From the NCBI RefSeq assembly GCF_028583725.1, contig NZ_CP110680.1:744001-808000 (forward strand): a stretch of DNA of 64,000 bases, read 5' to 3'. This DNA is from Cellulomonas fimi. Lineage in GTDB: Bacteria; Actinomycetota; Actinomycetes; Actinomycetales; Cellulomonadaceae. A model generated the notes under the pieces. That model was not told where the DNA came from and did no database searches. It saw nothing but the letters and a program-made list of their open reading frames with translations. A program made the position numbers and the translations under genes. Shown here piece after piece: positions 39,064-46,949 of this stretch; position 1 is the stretch's first letter; each line of letters starts with the position of its first letter.

Positions 39064-39926
39064 TGAGCCCCATCACACGAGGGCCGTCGACGACGACGCG
39101 ACCCACGCTCCTGCGCACCGACGCCGGGACGCCGCCGCCGGCCGACCACCGCATGCCCGACCCGCACGAGCTGCCCGTCGACGGGCGCTCGACCCGCTGG
39201 GCCGACCACCGCGAGGCCCGTCGCGCCGAGCTCGTCCGGATCGCGCGCCGCACCGTGCACCACCACGGCCCCGACGTGTCGATGGAGGAGATCGCGGTCG
39301 CCGCCGGCACGTCGAAGTCGATCGTCTACCGCTACTTCACCGACAAGACCGGCCTCCAGATCGCCGTCGCCGAGGCCGTCGTGCTGCAGATCCAGGGCGC
39401 CCTCGAAGGCGTGCTGCGCGTCTCGCCGACGCCGCGCGAGGGCCTGCGGGCGATGGTCGCGGTCTACCTGGAGATGATCGAGTCCTCCCCGAACGTGTAC
39501 GCGTTCGTGACGCGCGACGGGTCGGTCGAGTCCGGCGGGCCGCTCGGCCACTTCCTCGACTCCGTGACCGCGCTCGTCGCCGCCCCCTTCGCGCGCGGCC
39601 TCACGCAGGAGCAGCCCGACGGCCGCCGCACCGCGCGTCGCCCCGAGGCCGCCCCCGACGAGCCCGCCCCGGCCGACGACGACGAAGCCGCGCGCGTGGC
39701 GCTCGCCGAGGCCTGGGCCGCCGGCGCCGTCGGCTTCGTCCGCGGCGCGGGCGAGTGGTGGCTCGCGCACCGCGACCAGCCCGGCACCCCCGACCGCGAG
39801 GCCCTCACCGCCCAGGTCGCCGCCTGGCTCTGGGCCGGCCCCGTCGGCCTGCTCGCCCGCGACCGTCCCCGACCCGACACCAGCCCGCACGCGACGCACC
39901 CCGCAGACCCGGAGGAGTCCCGATGA
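39063..39926 (+). CDS. TetR-family regulator of the fatty-acid module
   Basis: A 287-residue TetR repressor. The helix-turn-helix lies at about residues 45-90 (H-G-P-D-V-S-M-E-E-I-A-V-A-A-G-T-S-K-S-I-V-Y-R-Y-F). The ligand domain contains V-Y-A-F-V-T-R-D near 155 and an acidic Pro-rich insert near 195-215. It probably senses acyl-CoA. The GTG start follows from the -10 spacing; an ATG 30 codons later is the alternative. Its stop overlaps the start of the acyl-CoA oxidase-like gene by four bases, so regulator and enzyme are one transcript. Confidence 0.87.
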   Translation: MSPITRGPSTTTRPTLLRTDAGTPPPADHRMPDPHELPVDGRSTRWADHREARRAELVRIARRTVHHHGPDVSMEEIAVAAGTSKSIVYRYFTDKTGLQIAVAEAVVLQIQGALEGVLRVSPTPREGLRAMVAVYLEMIESSPNVYAFVTRDGSVESGGPLGHFLDSVTALVAAPFARGLTQEQPDGRRTARRPEAAPDEPAPADDDEAARVALAEAWAAGAVGFVRGAGEWWLAHRDQPGTPDREALTAQVAAWLWAGPVGLLARDRPRPDTSPHATHPADPEESR

Positions 39927-42004
39927 CGACGACCACCCCCCGCCCCACCACGGCGGAGACCGAGCAGGGCGACCCCCGGCTCGACGCCGACGTCCGCCTC
40001 GACGTCGACCACCTCGCACGGCTGCTGCTCGGCCACTACCCGGAGCTGCGCCTCGGCGCACGCAAGCTCATGGCCGACGAGCGGTTCCACCGGATCGAGG
40101 GCCTGCCGCTGGCCGAGCACCGCGACCGGGTGCTCGGCCAGCTGCGGCTGCTCGCCGCCGAGGGCGACGTGCACCGCTCGTTCCCCGTGCGGTTCGGCGG
40201 TGCCGAGGACCACGGCGGCTTCCTCGCGCGGTTCGAGGAGCTCGGCCACGCGGACCCGTCGCTGCAGATCAAGTCCGGGGTCCAGTGGGGGCTGTTCGCG
40301 TCCGCGATCTACCACCTGGGCACCGAGCGCAGCCACGACCAGTTCCTCGCCGACGCGCTGTCCGTCGCGGTTCCCGGCGCGTTCGCGATGACCGAGACCG
40401 GTCACGGGTCGGACGTCGCCGCGATCGGCACGACCGCGACCTACGACGTCGAGACCGAGGAGTTCGTCATCCACACGCCGTTCCGCGCGGCGTGGAAGGA
40501 CTACCTCGGCAACGCCGGCCAGCACGGCACGGCCGCGGTCGTGTTCGCCCGGCTCATCACGTCGCCCGCGGGCAAGCCGCGCGTCGACCACGGCGTGCAC
40601 GCGTTCTACGTCCCGATCCGCGACCCGCAGACCATGGAGTTCCTGCCGGGCGTCGGCGGCGAGGACGACGGCCTCAAGGGCGGCCTCAACGGCATCGACA
40701 ACGGTCGGCTGTGGTTCGACCACGTGCGCGTGCCGCGCACGAACCTGCTCAACCGGTACGGCGACGTCGACCCCGACGGCACCTACACCTCGCCGATCGC
40801 GAGCCCCGGCCGGCGGTTCTTCACGATGCTCGGCACGCTCGTCCAGGGGCGCGTGTCCCTCGACGGCGCCGCCGTCACCGCGTCGCGGCTCGGCCTGACG
40901 ATCGCGATCACGTACGGCAACCAGCGCCGCCAGTTCGCGGGCGCCGGGAACGACGAGGTCGTGCTGCTCGACTACGCCGAGCACCAGCGTCGCCTCCTGC
41001 CGCTGCTCGCCGAGACGTACGCCGCCGGGTTCGCGCACGAGGACCTGCTCGCCGCGTTCGACGACGTCTTCTCGGGTCGCAACGACACCCCGGAGACGCG
41101 CGAGGACCTCGAGACGCTCGCCGCCGCGCTCAAGCCGACGTCGACCTGGCTCGCCCTCAAGACGCTCCAGACGTGCCGCGAGGCGTGCGGCGGCGCCGGG
41201 TTCCTCACCGAGAACCGGCTGACCAGCCTGCGCGCCGACATGGACGTCTACGTGACGTTCGAGGGCGACAACACCGTGCTCTACCAGCTCGTCGGCAAGC
41301 GGCTCCTCACCGACTACGCCAAGGGCTTCAAGCACCTCGATGCCGTCAAGGTCGCGCAGCTCGTCGCCGAGCGGGCGTCCGACGCCGCCCGGTTCCGGAC
41401 GCCGCTGCACCGCGCGATCCAGACGATCGCCGACGTCGGCGACGTCCGCCGCAGCGCGGGGCAGCTCCGCGAGACCGACACCCAGCGGGCGCTGCTCGTC
41501 GACCGGGTCGAGACGATGGTCGCCGAGATCGCGCAGGCCCTGCGCCCCGCGCAGAAGGCCGACGCCGCGACCGCCGCCGCGCTGTTCAACAGCCAGCAGC
41601 ACGCGATCGTCGAGGCCGCGCGCGCGCACGCCGAGCTCGTCCAGTGGGAGTCGTTCACCGCGGCCCTCGCGCGCGTCGACGACCCCGGCACCAAGCAGGT
41701 CCTCACCTGGGTCCGCGACCTGTTCGGGCTCACGCTCGTCGAGCGGCACCTCGCCTGGTACCTCGTCAACGGGCGGCTCTCGGCCGGCCGTGCGCGGACC
41801 GTCACGTCGTACATCGACCGGCTCGTGTCGCGCCTGCGGCCGCACGCGCAGGACCTCGTCGACGCGTTCGGGTTCGAGCAGGCGCACCTGCGTGCCCCCA
41901 TCGCGTCGGGCGCCGAGCAGGCGCGTCAGGACGAGGCGCGCGCCTGGTACCGCGCGCAGCGCGCGTCCGGCGACGCCCCGATCCCGGAGAAGCACACCCG
42001 CTGA
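39923..42004 (+). CDS. Acyl-CoA oxidase/dehydrogenase-family enzyme
   Basis: A 693-residue FAD enzyme with the length and motifs of acyl-CoA oxidases rather than the shorter dehydrogenases: F-A-M-T-E-T-G-H-G-S-D-V near 155, G-V-H-A-F-Y-V-P-I-R-D near 225, K-G-G-L-N-G-I-D-N-G near 250, C-R-E-A-C-G-G-A-G-F near 420, and T-F-E-G-D-N-T-V near 450, whose Glu is the likely catalytic base. A C-terminal helical domain of about 180 residues follows. It catalyses the first step of fatty acyl-CoA oxidation. It occupies the place of fadE5 in the mycobacterial version of this locus but is a different subfamily. GGAGGAG precedes the ATG. Confidence 0.9.
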   Translation: MTTTTPRPTTAETEQGDPRLDADVRLDVDHLARLLLGHYPELRLGARKLMADERFHRIEGLPLAEHRDRVLGQLRLLAAEGDVHRSFPVRFGGAEDHGGFLARFEELGHADPSLQIKSGVQWGLFASAIYHLGTERSHDQFLADALSVAVPGAFAMTETGHGSDVAAIGTTATYDVETEEFVIHTPFRAAWKDYLGNAGQHGTAAVVFARLITSPAGKPRVDHGVHAFYVPIRDPQTMEFLPGVGGEDDGLKGGLNGIDNGRLWFDHVRVPRTNLLNRYGDVDPDGTYTSPIASPGRRFFTMLGTLVQGRVSLDGAAVTASRLGLTIAITYGNQRRQFAGAGNDEVVLLDYAEHQRRLLPLLAETYAAGFAHEDLLAAFDDVFSGRNDTPETREDLETLAAALKPTSTWLALKTLQTCREACGGAGFLTENRLTSLRADMDVYVTFEGDNTVLYQLVGKRLLTDYAKGFKHLDAVKVAQLVAERASDAARFRTPLHRAIQTIADVGDVRRSAGQLRETDTQRALLVDRVETMVAEIAQALRPAQKADAATAAALFNSQQHAIVEAARAHAELVQWESFTAALARVDDPGTKQVLTWVRDLFGLTLVERHLAWYLVNGRLSAGRARTVTSYIDRLVSRLRPHAQDLVDAFGFEQAHLRAPIASGAEQARQDEARAWYRAQRASGDAPIPEKHTR

Positions 42005-42015
42005 CCCGGCACGAC

Positions 42016-42060
42016 GACGGGCCCCGGGGCGCGCGGTGGAGGCGCACCCCGGGGCCCGTC
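42016..42060. terminator. Strong bidirectional hairpin
   Basis: A perfect 14-base stem (GACGGGCCCCGGGG and its complement) with a further inner GCGC pair, between the convergent oxidase-like and pentapeptide genes. It should stop transcription from both sides. Confidence 0.75.
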
Positions 42061-42103
42061 CGTGCGTCCGCCAGACGCCACGAGGTCGGCCGTGCCGCTC
42101 GGG

Positions 42104-42769
42104 TCAGGCGATGCTGCCGCGCCACGCGGGCGGCGGCCCCGGGTCGTCGGGGACCGTCGCGAGCGTCGCACCGTCCGTGGCCAGCAGGACGACGAGCTCC
42201 GGCACCGTGCGCTGGACGGTCGCGCCGTCGGCCGTGAGGTCCACGACGCCGTCGACCGGCCCGACCGTGCCGGCCGCGCCACGGACGGTCGTCGCACCCC
42301 AGGTCGAGGCGTCGACCAGCACGGCGTGCAGGTCCGCGCCGGACAGGTCAGCGCCACGCAGGTCGGCACCGCCGAGGTCCGTCCGCACGAGGTACGACCC
42401 GCTCAGGTCGGTCTCCGTGAGGTCCGCGCCCGTGAGGTCCGTGCGGACCAGCCACGTCCGGTGCAGCCGCGCGCCGACCGCGCACACGCCCGAGAGGTCG
42501 GCCTTGCCGAGGCGCGCGCGCGACAGGTCGGCGCCGCGCAGGTCGGCCCCCGCCAGCAGGGCTCCGGACAGGTCCGCGCCGCGCAGGTCGGCGCGCTGGA
42601 GGTCGACGCCGAAGAGGTCCGCGGACGCCAGGTCCGCGCCCCGCAGGTCCGCGCCCGCGAGGTCGGACGCGGAGGCGTCGGACCCGAGGGCGAGACGTGC
42701 GCCGTCGGCACCGGACGTGCGCAGCCAGGTGCGGTGCGCCTCCAGACGTGCGGCGAGCGTGTCGCTCAC
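42104..42769 (-). CDS. Pentapeptide-repeat protein, A(D/N)LxG type
   Basis: A 221-residue protein. Residues 40-150 contain about twenty almost perfect pentapeptides of the A-D-L-x-G form (D-L-A-G-A-D-L-R-G-A-D-L and similar), predicting a regular right-handed beta-helix. The last 70 residues are non-repetitive strands. GGGGAGGAG lies upstream of the GTG start. No transmembrane helix or signal is visible, so it is cytoplasmic. Quinolone-resistance Qnr/MfpA proteins share the fold, but the repeats here are the generic type, and no function can be assigned. Confidence 0.9.
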   Translation of the reverse strand: MSDTLAARLEAHRTWLRTSGADGARLALGSDASASDLAGADLRGADLASADLFGVDLQRADLRGADLSGALLAGADLRGADLSRARLGKADLSGVCAVGARLHRTWLVRTDLTGADLTETDLSGSYLVRTDLGGADLRGADLSGADLHAVLVDASTWGATTVRGAAGTVGPVDGVVDLTADGATVQRTVPELVVLLATDGATLATVPDDPGPPPAWRGSIA

Positions 42770-42794
42770 GGTGCTCCTCCCCGGTCGCACCCCA

Positions 42795-42815
42795 CCGCCC
42801 GAGCATGCCGGGCGG
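42795..42815 (-). terminator. Short hairpin after the aldo/keto reductase gene
   Basis: Seven-base stem CCGCCCG/CGGGCGG with a seven-base loop between the reductase stop and the pentapeptide gene start. Confidence 0.4.
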
Positions 42816-42874
42816 CGCGGGTACGTGACCAGGGTGCTACCGCAGGGTGGACGCGCGGGAGGCCCTGCGCGCGG

Positions 42875-43807
42875 TCAGGCCGGCGCGTCGAGGCGGGCCA
42901 CGAGGTCGGCGTCGAGCGTCAGGCGCGCCCCGGCGACGGCCTCCTCGACCTGCGCGACGCGCGTCGCGCCGACGATCGGGACCACGCCGTGCGCGACGAG
43001 CCAGGCGATCACGACCTGGTTCGCCGAGACGCCGAGCTCACCGGCGACCTCGCGCAGCACGGCGAGCCGTGCGGTCGTGCCGGGGTGCTCGAAGAGCTCC
43101 TGCATCGGCTTGTCGGGCCGCGTGTACGCCCCGAACATCAGCGTGTTGTACGCCCAGAGCGTCAGGTCGCCCTCCGCCGCGAGGTAGTCGAACGTCTCCG
43201 GGGTCGCGAGGGTGTGCCCGCCCTCGGGCAGCCGGACGCCCGGCCGCGGCTGCAGGTAGGTGTGCCGCAGCTGCACCTGCGTGAACGGCGTGACGCCGAG
43301 GTCGCGCGCGGTCCGCCGGGCCCGCTCCAGCCGCCACGTCGCGTGGTTGCTCGCGCCGAGGACGCCGACGGTGCCGTCGGCGACGAGCGCGCCGAACGCG
43401 CCGACCGTCTCCTCGAGCGGGACCGCGCGGTCCTCGACGTGTGCCCAGTAGACGTCGATCCGGTCGGTGCCGAGGCGCTGGAGCGAGCCCTCGACGGCCG
43501 CCCGGATCGCGCGCGCCGACAGGCCCTCGACGTCGTCGAGCGTCCGGTCGCCCGGCGTGCGGGGACGCGCGCCGACCTTCGTCGAGAGGACGACGGCGTC
43601 GCGGGTGCCGCGCGCGGCGAGCCAGCGGCCGATGGTCGCCTCGCTCTCGTCGCCGGTGCAGCCGTCCTGCCAGAACGGGTAGTTGTCGGCCGTGTCGAGC
43701 CGGGTGCCGCCGAGCTCGACGAACCGGTCGAGGATCGCGAACGAGTCCCGCTCGTCCACGGTGGTGCCGAGGGGGATGGTGCCCAGTGCCAGTCGCAGAT
43801 CGGTCAT
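42875..43807 (-). CDS. Aldo/keto reductase
   Basis: A 310-residue NADPH-dependent oxidoreductase of the AKR superfamily. The catalytic tetrad is complete: Asp38 (L-D-T-A-D-N-Y), Tyr43, Lys77 (S-T-K-V-G-A-R) and His123 (W-A-H-V-E-D). The C-terminal NADP-binding region has I-V-G-A-T-R-V-A-Q-V-E-E-A. Substrate unknown; aldehydes or sugar ketones are typical. It is monocistronic as far as can be seen, bounded by a hairpin downstream. Confidence 0.93.
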   Translation of the reverse strand: MTDLRLALGTIPLGTTVDERDSFAILDRFVELGGTRLDTADNYPFWQDGCTGDESEATIGRWLAARGTRDAVVLSTKVGARPRTPGDRTLDDVEGLSARAIRAAVEGSLQRLGTDRIDVYWAHVEDRAVPLEETVGAFGALVADGTVGVLGASNHATWRLERARRTARDLGVTPFTQVQLRHTYLQPRPGVRLPEGGHTLATPETFDYLAAEGDLTLWAYNTLMFGAYTRPDKPMQELFEHPGTTARLAVLREVAGELGVSANQVVIAWLVAHGVVPIVGATRVAQVEEAVAGARLTLDADLVARLDAPA

Positions 43808-43862
43808 GACGACACCGTGCCGCTTCGAGCGCGCTCGAACGCAAGCCCTGCCCGGGGCCGGT

Positions 43863-44627
43863 CTACTCCGGGTTGCAGCGCGCGGCGATCATCGCGAACG
43901 CGTCGACGTCGGGCCGCCACGGCTCGAGGTTCCACTGCGCCTTGTCGGGCGCGCCGAGCATGTGGCACACCAGCTGGTCGCGCATCGTCCGGGAGTCGGC
44001 GCGCGGCTCCTGCGCGACGAGCTGCGTCCACGTGAGCTCCTGCGCGGCCAGCCCCGACGCGCGCGCCCAGGCGGTCGGCGTGACGCCCAGCGACTCGCCG
44101 CCCTCGCGGTTCCCCCAGTCCAGACCGGCCACCGCGGACGACGCGAGCCACAGGGCGTCCCCGGTGGACGTGCGCACCTCGGCCACGTCCGGTCCGACGG
44201 CGTCCGCCGCAGCGCCCGCGAGGCCGCCCACCGGTGTCCCGGCGTCGTCGAGGACGACGACCGTGCCGTCGTCCTGCACCGTGAGCGACCACCCGGCGGG
44301 CGCCGCCACGTGCACGGTCCCCGGTCCGACGGTCGCGCGGGCGCTGCCGTCGGCGTCCGCCGTCACGGACACCGTCGTCGGCGGGACCGCCAGGACCGCC
44401 AGGGTCACCGCGCCGGAGGTGAGCGGGACGCCCCGGGCGCGGACGTCGGCGGCCTCGGGCGCGACGGGCGGCGACGGGGTCCGAACGGGGGACGTCACGT
44501 CGGCCGACGCGCTCGTCTCCGCCGGCGTCGGGGCGGCGTCGTCCGAGCCCTGCGGACCGCACGCGACCAGCGCCAGGAGCAGCGCGGCACCCGCCGGCAG
44601 GGCGGCGGTCGGGACGGCGCGGCGCAT
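43863..44627 (-). CDS. DUF2599-containing lipoprotein
   Basis: A 254-residue predicted lipoprotein. The signal peptide ends in the lipobox L-L-A-L-V-A-C, with Cys23 as lipidation site. A Thr/Pro/Ala-rich spacer of about 35 residues follows. The C-terminal 70 residues (W-T-Q-L-V-A-Q-E-P near 205, M-R-D-Q-L-V-C-H-M, W-N-L-E-P-W-R-P-D-V near 235) match the DUF2599 domain found in actinobacterial exported proteins. Function not known. It is divergent from the phosphatase gene. Confidence 0.8.
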   Translation of the reverse strand: MRRAVPTAALPAGAALLLALVACGPQGSDDAAPTPAETSASADVTSPVRTPSPPVAPEAADVRARGVPLTSGAVTLAVLAVPPTTVSVTADADGSARATVGPGTVHVAAPAGWSLTVQDDGTVVVLDDAGTPVGGLAGAAADAVGPDVAEVRTSTGDALWLASSAVAGLDWGNREGGESLGVTPTAWARASGLAAQELTWTQLVAQEPRADSRTMRDQLVCHMLGAPDKAQWNLEPWRPDVDAFAMIAARCNPE

Positions 44628-44680
44628 GTGCCGGACGCTAGCAGCGCGGCCTCACCACCGGTCGCGACGGAGTGCGGACA

Positions 44681-44686
44681 TATGCT
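44681..44686 (+). promoter_or_regulatory. -10 element (TATGCT) for the SpoIIE-type phosphatase gene
   Basis: TATGCT is the only AT-rich hexamer in the spacer and lies 52 bases before the chosen GTG (44738) and nine bases before another in-frame GTG (44696). No clear -35. Confidence 0.45.
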
Positions 44687-44737
44687 GACCCGACGGTGTC
44701 CGGACGTGCGGCACCCTCCGCCCGCCGAGGGGGGCCC

Positions 44738-46942
44738 GTGCCGGTCCGTGAGCCCACCGACGACGACGCGCCCGTCGCGTCCGTCGAGTGCCGCGACGGC
44801 GTCGTCCACCCGGACGGTGTCGACGAGGTCGCGCGCGCCCTCGAGGGCGAGCGGATGCGCTGGCAGCTCGCGGTGTCCGCGGGCGAGGTCGGCGGGTTCG
44901 ACTGGGACCTGGTGACCGGCCGGCTCGAGTGGGACGACCAGCTCCACGCCATCTTCGGCATCCCGCGCGAGCAGTTCGGCGGCACGATCGAGCACTTCTC
45001 GGCGGCCCTGCACCCCGACGACGTCGCGCGCGTCGGTCAGGCGCTGCGCCGCGCGATCGCCACCTGTGCGGAGTACGCCGCCGAGTACCGCGTCGTGCGC
45101 CCCGACGGCACCGTGCGCTGGGTGCAGGCGCGCGGCAGGGCCCTGAGCGGACCGGACGGCTCGGCCGTGCGCGTGCTGGGCGCGGCCTACGACACGACCG
45201 ACCGGCGCGACGCGGACGCCCGCATCTCGCGCGTGCTCGAGACGATGTCGGCGGCGTTCTTCCTGCTCGACGACGCGTGGCGGTTCACCTACGTCAACGC
45301 CGAGGCCGAGGTGCTGCTCGCGCGGCCCCGGTCGGAGCTGCTGGGCGGCGTCCTGTGGGACCTGTTCCCCGACGCGAACGGCTCGGCCTTCGAGGAGAAC
45401 TACCGGGGCGCGGTGCGCACCGGCGAGCCGCGCACGTTCGAGGCGTACTACCCGGCGCCGCTGGATCGCTGGTACGAGGTGCGGGCGTGGCCGGGCACCG
45501 ACGGCCTCTCGGTCTACTTCTCCGACTGCACCGAGCGTCGCCGCTCCCAGGACGAGGCGCGCCGGGCGCGCGACCGCGCCGAGACCGAGCGCCGCGCGGC
45601 CGAGTGGGCGCGGCAGCGTGCGGAGGTCGGCCAGGCGCGCCTGCGGCTGCTCGCGGAGGTCGGCGACGACCTCGCGTCCACGCTCGACACCGAGGACGCG
45701 GTCGCGCGGCTCGCGCGGCACCTGGTGCCGAGCCTCGCCTCCTGGTGCCTCATCACGCTGTCGAGCGACCAGCGCCACCTGCGCGACATCGCGAGCTGGC
45801 ACGGCGACCCGGCGCGCCGCGAGACCGTCGCCCGCTACGCGCGGCTGCGCCTGAACTCGCTCGACCCGTCGTCGTACCTGTACCGCGCGCTGCGCACCGG
45901 CGAGGTCGTGGCGGTCCCCGACGCGACCCGCTCGATCTCCGAGGTGCTGTCGGTCGGGGAGGCGCGGGCCGTGCTCGGCGAGCTCGCACCGGAGAACGCG
46001 TACGCGATCCCGATGCGCGCGCGCGGCCGCACCGTCGGCGCGATGACCCTCTTCCTCGACGCGGAGCGGCGCGACCTCACCGAGGACGACCTGGCGATGC
46101 TCGTGCAGCTCGCGGACCGGGCCGGGCTCGCGCTCGACAACGCGCGGCTCTACGAGGAGCAGCGCCAGATGGCGGAGTCGCTCCAGCGTGCGCTGCTGTC
46201 CGCGCCCGTCCAGCCCGACGGTCTGCGCGTCGTCGTGCGGTACCTCCCCGCGTCGCGCGCGGCCCAGGTCGGCGGCGACTGGTACGACGCCTTCCTGCAG
46301 CGCGACGGCTCGACGGTCCTCGCCGTCGGCGACGTGATCGGGCACGACACGCAGGCCGCGGCGGCGATGAGCCAGGTCCGCACGCTGCTGCGCGGCATCG
46401 GCTACACGGCGGGTGCCGCGCCGGCGACGATCCTGCGCGACCTGGACGAGGCGATGCACGGGCTGCGCGTCGACACGATGGCGACGGCCGTCGTCGCGCG
46501 GTTCGAGCCGGCCGGCACGGCGGAGGGGTCGGGCGCGCGGCGGCTGCGGTGGTCCAGCGCCGGGCACCTCCCGCTCGTCGTGGTCGCGCCCGACGGGACG
46601 GCGCGTGCGCTCGACGTGGGCCGGCACGAGCTGCTGCTCGGGGTCGGCCGGGGGACCGAGCGTGGCGAGCACGAGGTCCTGCTGGAGCCCGGCAGCGTGC
46701 TGCTGCTCTACACCGACGGGCTCGTCGAGCGCCGCGGGGAGCACCTGTCGCACGGCGTGGCGCGACTGTGCGACGTCCTCACGCAGACGTGGGCGGGCGA
46801 GCCGGGCGACGACGACGAGCGCCTGGGACGCGTCGTCGACGGCGTGGTCACGCGCATGCTCGACGGCCACGCCGACGACGACGTCGCGGTGCTCGCGGTG
46901 CACGTGCTCCCGCCGGACGCCGCCGTCGGCGGGGTGCGCTAG
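44738..46942 (+). CDS. PAS-PAS-GAF-SpoIIE (PP2C) signalling phosphatase
   Basis: A 734-residue cytoplasmic sensor phosphatase. A first PAS domain (about 42-155, with Y-R-V-V-R-P-D-G-T-V-R-W-V-Q-A) and a second (about 165-280) are followed by a helical linker, a GAF domain (about 325-490) and a SpoIIE-type PP2C domain (about 510-734). All metal-binding motifs are present: V-G-G-D-W-Y-D, V-G-D-V-I-G-H-D, S-S-A-G-H-L-P-L, Y-T-D-G-L-V-E and D-D-D-V-A-V-L. Such proteins dephosphorylate anti-sigma-factor antagonists and thereby switch on alternative sigma factors. No anti-sigma partner is adjacent. The GTG preceded by GAGGGGGG is chosen; two upstream in-frame GTG codons are possible. Confidence 0.88.
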   Translation: MPVREPTDDDAPVASVECRDGVVHPDGVDEVARALEGERMRWQLAVSAGEVGGFDWDLVTGRLEWDDQLHAIFGIPREQFGGTIEHFSAALHPDDVARVGQALRRAIATCAEYAAEYRVVRPDGTVRWVQARGRALSGPDGSAVRVLGAAYDTTDRRDADARISRVLETMSAAFFLLDDAWRFTYVNAEAEVLLARPRSELLGGVLWDLFPDANGSAFEENYRGAVRTGEPRTFEAYYPAPLDRWYEVRAWPGTDGLSVYFSDCTERRRSQDEARRARDRAETERRAAEWARQRAEVGQARLRLLAEVGDDLASTLDTEDAVARLARHLVPSLASWCLITLSSDQRHLRDIASWHGDPARRETVARYARLRLNSLDPSSYLYRALRTGEVVAVPDATRSISEVLSVGEARAVLGELAPENAYAIPMRARGRTVGAMTLFLDAERRDLTEDDLAMLVQLADRAGLALDNARLYEEQRQMAESLQRALLSAPVQPDGLRVVVRYLPASRAAQVGGDWYDAFLQRDGSTVLAVGDVIGHDTQAAAAMSQVRTLLRGIGYTAGAAPATILRDLDEAMHGLRVDTMATAVVARFEPAGTAEGSGARRLRWSSAGHLPLVVVAPDGTARALDVGRHELLLGVGRGTERGEHEVLLEPGSVLLLYTDGLVERRGEHLSHGVARLCDVLTQTWAGEPGDDDERLGRVVDGVVTRMLDGHADDDVAVLAVHVLPPDAAVGGVR

Positions 46943-46949
46943 CGCCGGG

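Noticed and set aside
39464..41995. An 843-codon open frame opposite the TetR and oxidase-like genes
   Set aside because: It mirrors real genes with clear motifs; the product is repetitive in Arg, Val and Glu without family features.
42538..42700. Repetitive GGTC(C/G)GCGCC units resembling a DNA repeat array
   Set aside because: They are the codons of the pentapeptide repeats read from the opposite strand, not a CRISPR or non-coding array.
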